A stretch of DNA of 22,589 nt from Bacillota bacterium (lineage in GTDB: Bacteria > Bacillota > Bacilli > Paenibacillales > NBRC-103111). The stretch spans positions 1-22,589 of the forward strand of contig JAEWAA010000433.1 of assembly GCA_023391955.1 (NCBI GenBank), given 5' to 3'. Position numbers and translations under genes: made by a program. This document shows, piece after piece, positions 6,983 through 12,908 of the stretch (the stretch's first letter is position 1; each line of letters opens with the position of its first letter). A model generated the notes under the pieces. That model made no database searches. It was not told where the DNA came from and saw only the letters and a program-made list of their open reading frames with translations.

Positions 6983-7435
6983 TTAATAGCTGCGCTTATT
7001 CCCCTTTTTTACAAACTCCCAATCCACTTCAATGTTTTTCCGCACCCGTTGGAGAAGATGGAGAATGGTTTCCGCTTCACTCGGAGAAAACCCCGTTAAC
7101 GCAACAGCCTCCGAATGCCGGTGCTCCTGCAGGATAAAAGGGAATACACCCTCCCCCTTTTCCGTGGGAAAAAGCCTCTTTATTTTTTTGTTGTGAGTAT
7201 CGTCCCGCTTCTCTATAAAACCATTCAGTTCCAGCTTTTGAATGGCCCGCGCGGCGGTAGTCCGGTCCACCTTAATCAGTTCAGCCAGATTTTCCTGAAT
7301 GATTCCCGGATGTTCACAGATGCGGACCAGATACAGATATTGCCCTTTCGTAAGCTCGAATTCTTTAAATTCAATATTGCTGATGGAATCCAACGCCCTG
7401 GCAATCATTCCGATTTCACGCAGAACCTCTTTCAC
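6983..7435 (-). CDS. MarR-family transcriptional regulator
   Basis: A 150-residue winged helix-turn-helix repressor of the MarR type. The N-terminal helix (about residues 1-20) is for dimerisation. The winged helix is recognisable in LTKGQYLYLVRICEHPG, then the recognition region NLAELIKVDRTTAARAIQKL (about 54-73), then the wing with EKRDDTHNKKIKRLFPTEKG. The last 50 residues form the C-terminal dimer helices. The start is GTG 7435, preceded by GGGAG 7 nt upstream. Longer in-frame starts would run through the promoter and into the neighbouring gene and are rejected. It is the first gene of an operon with paiA. Autoregulation through the dyad at 7494-7507 is likely, with control by a small ligand, possibly a polyamine, as speculation. 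Confidence 0.88.
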   Translation of the reverse strand: MKEVLREIGMIARALDSISNIEFKEFELTKGQYLYLVRICEHPGIIQENLAELIKVDRTTAARAIQKLELNGFIEKRDDTHNKKIKRLFPTEKGEGVFPFILQEHRHSEAVALTGFSPSEAETILHLLQRVRKNIEVDWEFVKKGNKRSY

Positions 7436-7477
7436 GCATGCACTCCCTATTCCCTCAGCTAATCTAAGCACCCTTTT

Positions 7478-7507
7478 ATCGTACACGAATTTTGTTGCAT
7501 TTACAAC
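7478..7507 (-). promoter_or_regulatory. Promoter and candidate MarR operator for the marR-paiA operon
   Basis: On the minus strand, TTGTAA (7501-7506) and TACGAT (7478-7483) are separated by 17 bp, a good sigma-A-type pair. The -35 lies inside the imperfect dyad GTTGCATTTACAAC (7494-7507, one mismatch per arm), which is a sensible place for the MarR protein to bind and block RNA polymerase. The dyad begins 2 bp from the end of the response-regulator gene. Confidence 0.6.
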
Positions 7508-7508
7508 A

Positions 7509-8126
7509 TTATTTATCGTAATATTTGGTCCGCATAAACCGTTCCACGGCTTCGCTTTTGTTTTTGGCACCTAATTTTTCGAATATTTTCTTGGTATAGT
7601 TATCCACGGTCCTTCTGCTCATATGGATCAATCCGGCAATTTGCTCATACGTGGAGCCGCTCATCAATTCCTTCATAATGTAAATCTCCTCCGTGCTTAA
7701 GTCTGCAACCACATCGTTGGAGGAAGGCAGCTTTTCAACCGGGCAGTAAGGAAAAACCATCAGTCCGGATAAAATACAGCTTACCGCATTCTTAATCGCA
7801 TGCGCCTCCATCTCCTTGGACAGCGCACCGTATGCCCGTATATCGAAGATTTTAGGAAGCAAGGACATGATATCCAAACCGCTCATAAAGAGGATTTTGG
7901 AATCGGGCTTCTGGCTCAAAATTTCCTTCGCGGCTTCCGTTCCGATCATATCTTGCAGGTAATAATCCATGATAATCAGATCGGGCTGATAAGCCACAGC
8001 TTTTTCGATACTGTCTTTTCCGGTAAAAGAAATTTGGATATCCCCGATTTCATCCATAGTTTTTAGTAACTCTTTGGTTGCATTTGCCATTAACGGGTGA
8101 TCATCCACGATTAGAATGGTTTTCAT
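7509..8126 (-). CDS. Orphan NarL/ComA-type response regulator
   Basis: A 205-residue two-domain regulator. The receiver begins MKTILIVDDHP, with acidic residues D8-D9 and phospho-acceptor D54 in LIIMDYY. The usual Thr is Ser in FMSGLD and the conserved Lys is in LSKE near residue 103. The C-terminal LuxR/NarL helix-turn-helix covers about 140-205, with LSTEEIYIMKELMSGSTYEQIA, then MSRRTVDNYTKKIFEKL. The layout recalls ComA, which acts in pheromone-controlled competence in Bacillus. The start has GAGGGG 9 nt upstream. No histidine kinase is adjacent. The next operon upstream is the Agr-like locus, which also lacks a kinase domain. A link between the two is attractive but unproven. Confidence 0.88.
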   Translation of the reverse strand: MKTILIVDDHPLMANATKELLKTMDEIGDIQISFTGKDSIEKAVAYQPDLIIMDYYLQDMIGTEAAKEILSQKPDSKILFMSGLDIMSLLPKIFDIRAYGALSKEMEAHAIKNAVSCILSGLMVFPYCPVEKLPSSNDVVADLSTEEIYIMKELMSGSTYEQIAGLIHMSRRTVDNYTKKIFEKLGAKNKSEAVERFMRTKYYDK

Positions 8127-8323
8127 TGCATCCTACCCCTCAATACTTTGCAACTAATTGCAATTTATGTGCATTTATAATTACACAAGATTGCATTGAT
8201 ATGTAATTAATATACAAAAGAATCGCAGAATTTTTTGTTGAAATCTGTCGGTAATCATGATGAAATCGAGTATCACCCGAAAATTCTTTACATTTATTAT
8301 GTTCGATGGTAAAATTACGCACC
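8127..8323 (-). promoter_or_regulatory. AT-rich upstream region of the response regulator with a ComA-box-like dyad
   Basis: This stretch holds no convincing gene. At 8148-8163 lies TTGCAACTAATTGCAA, two TTGCAA half-sites with a 4-bp spacer, matching the geometry and outer bases of the ComA box (TTGCGG-N4-CCGCAA). It sits about 22 bp upstream of the start codon, between it and further TGCA-containing AT-rich sequence. That is a candidate autoregulatory operator for the ComA-like regulator. No clear -35/-10 pair could be chosen. Confidence 0.4.
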
Positions 8324-8359
8324 CAAAAAAAAAAGACCTAGTTTTTACCAGGTCTTTTT
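8324..8359 (-). terminator. Terminator of the Agr-like operon, overlapping the LytTR stop codon
   Basis: On the minus strand AAAAGACCT pairs with AGGTCTTTT and is followed by a run of T (plus-strand arms 8331-8339 and 8350-8358, A run from 8325). The last codons of the LytTR gene form the left arm, and its TAG stop spans the end of the loop and the start of the right arm. Confidence 0.9.
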
Positions 8360-8736
8360 ATCAGATGACTATATTTTTCCTGCATGGGGCCTGACACGCT
8401 GATTTTTTGCTGATCAGTAAGTATGGCCTCGCATCCCCCATAATTCCCCATCACAATGGCCTCAACGAACCTCATGTTCACCAGCTGGGATGGATTGAGG
8501 AAATCATACCCGACATCCTTCAGAATAACCGCAAACGTCTGCAAGGACATGATGGTAATGAGCGGCCCATAAATCGTATAGAAAATCGGAGTTTTATCGG
8601 GTATGGAATGAGGAAGCTTTTTGTACAGCACTTTTTTGCTCAGCTCAATAAAAAGTAAATCCGTTTTTAAGTCAAACTCCACAAAATCACTGTCGTCACC
8701 AGCTCTGTTGTAAAGCTTGACTCCTGTCATCTTCAT
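8338..8736 (-). CDS. Standalone LytTR-type DNA-binding protein
   Basis: A 132-residue protein that is essentially one LytTR domain without a receiver. The pattern fits the family: an early strand with LLFIELSKKVLY, a central FYTIYGPLITIMSLQTFAVIL, then the signature helix/turn NPSQLVNMRFVEAIV (about residues 81-95), and a final strand pair ILTDQQKISVSGPM. LytTR domains bind imperfect direct repeats and control bacteriocins, competence and virulence. In AgrA they are fused to a receiver. Receiver-less members exist in the LytTR regulatory systems such as HdrR and BrsR of Streptococcus mutans, where a membrane protein encoded alongside inhibits them. ATG 8736 has AGGAAG 8 nt upstream. It follows the 34-aa peptide gene by 13 bp and closes the operon. 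Confidence 0.75.
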   Translation of the reverse strand: MKMTGVKLYNRAGDDSDFVEFDLKTDLLFIELSKKVLYKKLPHSIPDKTPIFYTIYGPLITIMSLQTFAVILKDVGYDFLNPSQLVNMRFVEAIVMGNYGGCEAILTDQQKISVSGPMQEKYSHLIKRPGKN

Positions 8737-8749
8737 ACGCTTTGCTTCC

Positions 8750-8854
8750 TTACTTTTTGAGGGATTTCATCGGCTTCACTTTGTTTCCAATATAACCTTT
8801 AAGTAATCCCACAAAGATATTCTTCTTCCCTTTTGCAGCCAGCTTCTTATTCAT
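8750..8854 (-). CDS. 34-aa Lys-rich peptide in the AgrD position, lacking cysteine
   Basis: A short gene with ATG 8854 overlapping the AgrB stop (ATGA, 8851-8854), a strong GGGGGTG ribosome site about 5 nt upstream, and TAA at 8750-8752. The product starts MNKKLAAKGKKNIFVGLL and ends KVKPMKSLKK. It has 11 lysines, no acidic residue and no cysteine; the only serine is S31, near the end. Position and size match the AgrD autoinducer precursor. A short central hydrophobic stretch and the PMKSLKK ending recall the AgrD leader and the P-x-x-x-LKK-like tails. Standard AgrD peptides carry the Cys or Ser that closes the thiolactone or lactone and an acidic tail, and both are missing here. It may be a linear signal, a divergent precursor or a small basic regulator. 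Confidence 0.8.
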   Translation of the reverse strand: MNKKLAAKGKKNIFVGLLKGYIGNKVKPMKSLKK

Positions 8855-9360
8855 GCATCCACCCCCTTACCAAATAAAGTAAAGGCTTGAACACATATTG
8901 TCATTGCCACAGTAGATGGGACAATGAATAATCCGAAAACCATTACAGCCACTCCGCCCATCACCAGAGTCTGCTTCCAATTCCGTTGCTGCTCTTTGTC
9001 ACGCCAAATCATAATGATGATGAGAGCGGGAACAAGGAAATAAGGGAACCATACACCCGGCAGCTCCAGATTGGAAATAACCGTAAAAATAAACACAGAT
9101 AACACAACGCAGCCAGTTAATGATTTCATGTGAAAGCCACCTGTAAGGATTCGGGTTGTCCAAAACGCAGGTAAGGCGAAAACACATTCAACCAGATTAC
9201 CGGTGAAGCAGGCAATGGCCAAGCTTAAAAATATAACGGAGCAGTTACTTATGAGGAAGGAGAGACCCTCATAAATCTCCTCATCACCTTCATCCGGCTC
9301 AGAGCCCTTTTTCCATTTTATCAGACGGTAGGCGGTCCATTCTACTACGTCTGGCATCAT
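8851..9360 (-). CDS. agrB: AgrB-like peptide-processing membrane protease
   Basis: A 169-residue multi-pass membrane protein of the AgrB family. In Staphylococcus AgrB is a cysteine endopeptidase that cuts the AgrD precursor at its C-terminal side. The catalytic pair is visible in RILTGGFHMKSLTGC. Counting from the ATG at 9360, the residues are H77 and C84, the same numbers as in S. aureus AgrB. The N-terminal cytoplasmic segment contains the acidic EPDEGDEEIYEGL typical of the family, followed by about four or five hydrophobic segments (roughly 34-66, 81-98, 100-118, 124-160). The ribosome site is GAGGG 6 nt before the ATG. The first 62 bp overlap the end of the upstream membrane-protein gene, and its stop overlaps the peptide start, so all are translated together. 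Confidence 0.88.
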   Translation of the reverse strand: MMPDVVEWTAYRLIKWKKGSEPDEGDEEIYEGLSFLISNCSVIFLSLAIACFTGNLVECVFALPAFWTTRILTGGFHMKSLTGCVVLSVFIFTVISNLELPGVWFPYFLVPALIIIMIWRDKEQQRNWKQTLVMGGVAVMVFGLFIVPSTVAMTICVQAFTLFGKGVDA

Positions 9361-10015
9361 AATAATCCCTCATTCTGGAAATCAAGTAAAGCCAGAGATA
9401 GCAGCATATCATCACTCCAGTAATCAAGTAAAAAGAAAGGTGAAGGTAAACGGTAAAACCGCCTAGGAAACACAGCATCACTATCACAGCCACAACAAGC
9501 AGTTTTTTCTCCAGAGGATTGGACGGTTCCTTCACAAAAAAATCATGGGGAGGACGAATCACATACGACCATCCCCACTGCTTTGCATGAAGCACAAAGC
9601 TAACAAGGAATGCGCCCAGTTCAGTCATTATTTGTATTGTATATATCCCAACTCCACCGGTATCCTTCACGATCTGGCTATCCATAAAGCCACTCAAGAA
9701 AATAGGAACCGCTATCAAAACCTGGATAGCCGCGAATGCGCTGTAACCCGCGCAAGCGATAATGACCGATTTGACAATCCGGATCTTAATCACGTAGATC
9801 AAAAATCCGATATACATGGAGATTTGGACAACCATGTCCAAAGTGGCGGAGCCAACCTCGACCCGCAGCAGGTAGGAGGAGCAGGAAATGATGAGAGACA
9901 AGGCCAAAACTTCTCGACTATACTCAAAGAAGGGCATCCGAAACAGCTTAAACATGATTGCCAAAATAGCCAATGTATCCAGAAAACCCAAAATCAAATA
10001 CGCTGCAAGTGCCAT
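9299..10015 (-). CDS. Seven-segment membrane protein, receptor-like or LytTR-inhibitor-like, without a kinase domain
   Basis: A 238-residue integral membrane protein with about seven hydrophobic segments (near 3-24, 35-51, 58-79, 84-110, 123-145, 170-191 and 193-212). It ends in a short basic cytoplasmic tail, RMRDYYDARRSRMDRL and some ten more residues. The size and topology resemble the sensor half of AgrC/ComD-type receptors, but no His box or ATPase domain follows. The gene ends inside the AgrB coding region. An alternative model is the membrane inhibitor of LytTR regulatory systems (HdrM, BrsM), which has a similar size and is encoded with a receiver-less LytTR protein, as is the case here. 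The start has AAAGGTG 5 nt upstream. It is the first gene of the operon. Function is inferred from topology and context. Confidence 0.8.
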   Translation of the reverse strand: MALAAYLILGFLDTLAILAIMFKLFRMPFFEYSREVLALSLIISCSSYLLRVEVGSATLDMVVQISMYIGFLIYVIKIRIVKSVIIACAGYSAFAAIQVLIAVPIFLSGFMDSQIVKDTGGVGIYTIQIMTELGAFLVSFVLHAKQWGWSYVIRPPHDFFVKEPSNPLEKKLLVVAVIVMLCFLGGFTVYLHLSFYLITGVMICCYLWLYLISRMRDYYDARRSRMDRLPSDKMEKGL

Positions 10016-10119
10016 TGGGACACCTTTCCAAAGAAGGTTATATTATTAATATAAAGGATGTTGGGTATTTTTTCTAATTGTAATATTTGTTAATTATAAA
10101 GAACAGGAGTTGATGGGCT
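10016..10119. promoter_or_regulatory. Divergent promoter region between the Agr-like operon and the stalk-domain gene
   Basis: About 100 bp of very AT-rich sequence serving genes on both strands. On the plus strand TATAAA at 10095-10100 is a possible -10, but its -35 is poor. On the minus strand TATATT-like sequence near 10040-10055 is a possible -10. Related elements TATAATTAA and TACAATTAG occur as direct repeats on the minus strand. They loosely recall LytTR half-sites, but their 16-bp period is shorter than the usual 21-22 bp. No confident promoter can be named. Confidence 0.3.
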
Positions 10120-10659
10120 ATGAAGAAATTTGTCGCCGGCCTTCTATGTGGTGCAGGTTTAATGCTGTCGGTCTCTGTCTTCGCAGAAGGCGCTATCCAA
10201 CAAATAACAGCTGATCTCACACCAGATATTTCGGTAGAAGTGAATGGCAGAAAAATTATTTTAGAGCATACCCCCGTTAATTACGACGGCTCAATCTATT
10301 TGCCGGTCCGGGAAATGGCCGGTGTTGTTAACCTGTCGGTAGATTGGGACGAAGCTACCCGGACCGCAAAGCTGGGCAGCGGCAGCAAAACAGGGCAAGG
10401 CTCCGCTTCTGGGTCTGCTTCAATTGCAAATCCCGGCACCATTGAGGAACCCCCTCAAATAATAAAAAACGGGAATGTATACATCGGGCTCACTGCCTGG
10501 CAAAACAAATCCGGTGCCAAGGTCACAATAGACTACAAAAAACGGACTATCGTTATTGAACAGTCTGGCTACCCCATCGTAACCATCGATTCCAACAATG
10601 AAAATGAATATCTGATCGAAAACTCCATTTCTTATATTAATGCTGCGCTAGTTGAATAA
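10120..10659 (+). CDS. Secreted stalk-domain (copper amine oxidase N-terminal-like) protein
   Basis: A 179-residue exported protein. Residues 1-23 form a signal peptide (MKKFVAGLLCGAGLMLSVSV then FAEG, with likely cleavage after FA). Next comes one copper-amine-oxidase N-terminal/stalk domain: ISVEVNGRKIILEHTPVNYDGSIYLPVREMAGVVN and the closing VDWDEATRTAKL. This is the YLPVRE-type signature widespread in Paenibacillus cell-surface proteins. A Gly/Ser linker (about 88-104) leads to a second, degenerate stalk-like half with NGNVYIGLTAW and ending TIVIEQ. It has no catalytic domain. AGGAG lies 10 nt before the ATG. It is divergent from the Agr-like operon and shares its upstream region, so co-regulation is possible but not shown. 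Confidence 0.82.
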   Translation: MKKFVAGLLCGAGLMLSVSVFAEGAIQQITADLTPDISVEVNGRKIILEHTPVNYDGSIYLPVREMAGVVNLSVDWDEATRTAKLGSGSKTGQGSASGSASIANPGTIEEPPQIIKNGNVYIGLTAWQNKSGAKVTIDYKKRTIVIEQSGYPIVTIDSNNENEYLIENSISYINAALVE

Positions 10660-10686
10660 CCCCAAAACACACGATTCTGATGATTT

Positions 10687-10820
10687 CGCGGACACTGGAT
10701 ACCTTATTGTCCCGCCATCCTGCCCCAACCGTCTCATTCCCAGCATATAACGACCCCTGTGTCCGCTCAGCTGAAAAAACACCGTTTTTTTGACCAATAA
10801 CGGATCGTGGGTCCGCTCAG
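10687..10820. repeat. Three copies of a degenerate ~25-bp intergenic repeat
   Basis: These occupy most of the gene-free stretch 10660-10928. Copies lie at 10745-10770 and 10796-10820 in direct orientation, 50 bp apart, both ending GTCCGCTCAG after a shared ATAACG. A third, inverted copy lies at 10687-10710, whose reverse strand reads AATAAGG then GTGTCCGCG. The core ATAACGGA...TCCGC resembles the hairpin family at 12909-13104 on the other side of the neighbouring gene. Confidence 0.6.
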
Positions 10821-10844
10821 ATAGCCAGGGATTATAACTGGAAG

Positions 10845-10892
10845 AAGCAAAAAAAGAAACAGACCGCCCTCACCAGAAGCTGCGGTCTGTTT
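10845..10892 (-). terminator. Terminator of the antiporter-SufB gene
   Basis: On the minus strand AAACAGACCGC pairs with GCGGTCTGTTT (plus-strand arms 10857-10867 and 10882-10892, 11 bp perfect) and is followed by a CTTTTTTT tract. It lies 36 bp after the SufB stop, as expected for the end of a suf operon. Confidence 0.9.
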
Positions 10893-10928
10893 CCCATCGT
10901 ATTTACTATCGAGCGGTTGAGTTGCAGC

Positions 10929-12815
10929 TTACCCTATGCTGCCTTCCATCTCGAACTTGATCAATCTATTCATCTCCACCGCATACTCCATCGGGAGCTC
11001 CTTGGTGAAGGGTTCGATGAAGCCCATGACGATCATCTGGGTGGCTTCGGCTTCGGTGAGGCCGCGGCTCATGAGGTAGAAGAGCTGGTCCTCGGATACC
11101 TTGGATACGGTCGCTTCATGCTCCAGCGTGATGTTGTCGTTCATGATCTCGTTGTAGGGAATGGTGTCTGACGTGGACTGTTTATCCATGATCAGGGTGT
11201 CGCATTTGATGTTGGCCTTGGAGCCCTGGGAGTTGCGCCCGAAGGAGCTCAAGCCGCGGTAGGTCACCTTGCCGCCGTGTTTGGAGATGGACTTGGACAC
11301 GATGGTGGAGGTGGTCTCCGGTGCCAGATGGATCATCTTGGCGCCTGCATCCTGGTGCTGGCCCTTGCCGGCAACGGCGATGGAGAGCACACTGCCCTTG
11401 GCGCCGCGGCCCTTCAGAACAACCGCCGGGTACTTCATAGTCAGCTTGGAGCCAATGTTGCCGTCCACCCATTCCATGGTGGCATTTTCTTCGGCAACGG
11501 CACGTTTGGTCACCAGGTTATAGATGTTGGGTGCCCAGTTCTGGATGGTGGTGTACCGGACACGGGCGTTCTTCAGACACAGGATTTCCACCACGGCGCT
11601 ATGCAGGGAGTTTGTGCTGTAAATCGGCGCTGTACAACCCTCTACATAGTGGACAAAGCTATCTTCATCGGCCACAATCAGCGTACGCTCGAACTGACCC
11701 ATGTTCTCCGAGTTGATGCGGAAGTAGGCCTGCAGCGGAATTTCGCATTTGACACCCTTCGGCACGTAGATGAAGCTGCCCCCGGACCAAACGGCGCTGT
11801 TCAAAGCAGCGAATTTATTATCCGCGGCGGGAATCACCGTGGAGAAATATTTGCGGAACAGCTCCGGATGCTCCCGAAGAGCGCTGTCGGTATCCATGAA
11901 GATAACCCCTTGCTCCTCCAGATCCTTCTGCATGCTGTGGTACACAACCTCGGATTCGTACTGGGCGGATACGCCAGCCAGAAACTTTTGCTCTGCCTCG
12001 GGAATCCCCAGCTTGTCGAAGGTTTCCTTAATTTCGGAAGGAACCTCTTCCCAGGTTTTGCCTTGCTTTTCAGCAGGCTTCACATAATATTGGATGTCGT
12101 TAAAATCCAGATCATCCAGATCACCGCCCCAACGGGGCATGGGCATTTTGTTGAACAGCTCGAGGGACTTGAGGCGGAATTCCAGCATCCAATCCGGCTC
12201 ATTCTTCATCTTGGAAATTTCGGCCAGAGCCGCACCGAAGAGAAGACCGCCAACGGAAATAACCAGAAAGCTGAAGGAGGCCTTGGGCAAAGAAAACACT
12301 CCGGTAACGGCAGCCGCGATAGCAAATTTAAATGCCACAAGACCGGAAGCGTCATTCATCAATGCCTCTCCCTCCAAAAGGCGCATGAGGCTTTTGGGCA
12401 GATGCAGTCGTCCGGCTAACGAACTGACCGCCACTGCATCCGTAGGCGACAGAATCGCCGCAAGGCCAAAAGCCGCCGCAAGCGGAATGGAGGGAAGCAT
12501 CCAGTGAATGGCATAACCCACGGCAAATACCGTCACAAACACCAGGCCCACCGCCATCACCAATATGGGAGCCCTAAGCCGCCACAACTCCTGTCTGGGG
12601 GTATGTTTGCCGTCATTGTACAAAAGCGGGGCAATAAACAGCACGAAAAAAAGCTCCGGCTCCAGCTCCAGATGCACCCCGGAGGGTATCATTGCCAATA
12701 ATGCGCCAAGGGCAATTTGGATAAGGGGAACCGGAATCATCGGCAAAAACCGGTTTACCACATTAGAAACGCCGATCAGACCCAGCATAACCAGCACTGC
12801 CAGGAAAATATGCAT
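10929..12815 (-). CDS. sufB: In-frame chimera: N-terminal half of a CPA1 Na+/H+ antiporter joined to SufB
   Basis: One uninterrupted frame of 628 residues from ATG 12815 (GGAGGAG 5 nt upstream). Residues 1-198 are the start of a CPA1/NhaP-type sodium/proton antiporter with six to seven hydrophobic segments, the PTDAVA motif (D126) and the N154-D155 pair in LMNDASG; the remaining helices are missing. From residue 199 (EISKMKNEPDWMLEFRL) to the end it is SufB, the scaffold of the SufBCD Fe-S cluster assembly complex. It shows the characteristic WGGDL, GIPEAEQKFLAGVSAQYESE, NSAVWSGGSFIYVPKGVK, VEGCTAP, GKGQHQDAGAKMIHLAP and FTKELPMEYAVEMNRLIKFE segments. SufB is about 465 aa in Bacillus, so about 35 N-terminal residues are absent. 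No suf partner genes are upstream. This is either a genuine deletion fusion or an assembly join. Confidence 0.9.
   Translation of the reverse strand: MHIFLAVLVMLGLIGVSNVVNRFLPMIPVPLIQIALGALLAMIPSGVHLELEPELFFVLFIAPLLYNDGKHTPRQELWRLRAPILVMAVGLVFVTVFAVGYAIHWMLPSIPLAAAFGLAAILSPTDAVAVSSLAGRLHLPKSLMRLLEGEALMNDASGLVAFKFAIAAAVTGVFSLPKASFSFLVISVGGLLFGAALAEISKMKNEPDWMLEFRLKSLELFNKMPMPRWGGDLDDLDFNDIQYYVKPAEKQGKTWEEVPSEIKETFDKLGIPEAEQKFLAGVSAQYESEVVYHSMQKDLEEQGVIFMDTDSALREHPELFRKYFSTVIPAADNKFAALNSAVWSGGSFIYVPKGVKCEIPLQAYFRINSENMGQFERTLIVADEDSFVHYVEGCTAPIYSTNSLHSAVVEILCLKNARVRYTTIQNWAPNIYNLVTKRAVAEENATMEWVDGNIGSKLTMKYPAVVLKGRGAKGSVLSIAVAGKGQHQDAGAKMIHLAPETTSTIVSKSISKHGGKVTYRGLSSFGRNSQGSKANIKCDTLIMDKQSTSDTIPYNEIMNDNITLEHEATVSKVSEDQLFYLMSRGLTEAEATQMIVMGFIEPFTKELPMEYAVEMNRLIKFEMEGSIG
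12207..12233 (-). other. Junction between antiporter and SufB coding sequence
   Basis: The antiporter reading ends in GGLLFGAALA and SufB reading begins at EISKMK, with the change at about codon 199 (Glu codon 12219-12221). The frame is kept, there is no linker, and no repeat, insertion-sequence end or ribosome site marks the join. The nearest SufB methionine codon (AAG-ATG-AAG) has no Shine-Dalgarno sequence, so an independent SufB start here is unlikely. Confidence 0.75.
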
Positions 12816-12908
12816 ATTTACTCCTCCGCCGTTATCTGTCATAAAAATAGGTCGATCCTTCCATTATACCCAATGCTTATGGCCAACCACAAGAAGATCA
12901 GATTCACT

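Noticed and set aside
7436..7570. N-terminal extension of the MarR protein to 7570
   Set aside because: It would run through the -35/-10 promoter and into the neighbouring response-regulator gene; GTG 7435 has a proper ribosome site and gives the usual family length.
8140..8322. 60-aa minus-strand frame upstream of the response regulator
   Set aside because: It lies in AT-rich promoter sequence, has no Shine-Dalgarno sequence and no resemblance to a known peptide; it contains a Cys, but nothing else suggests an autoinducer precursor.
11277..12419. 380-aa plus-strand open frame opposite SufB
   Set aside because: Antisense shadow of highly conserved SufB coding sequence; no motif and no ribosome site that would decide otherwise.
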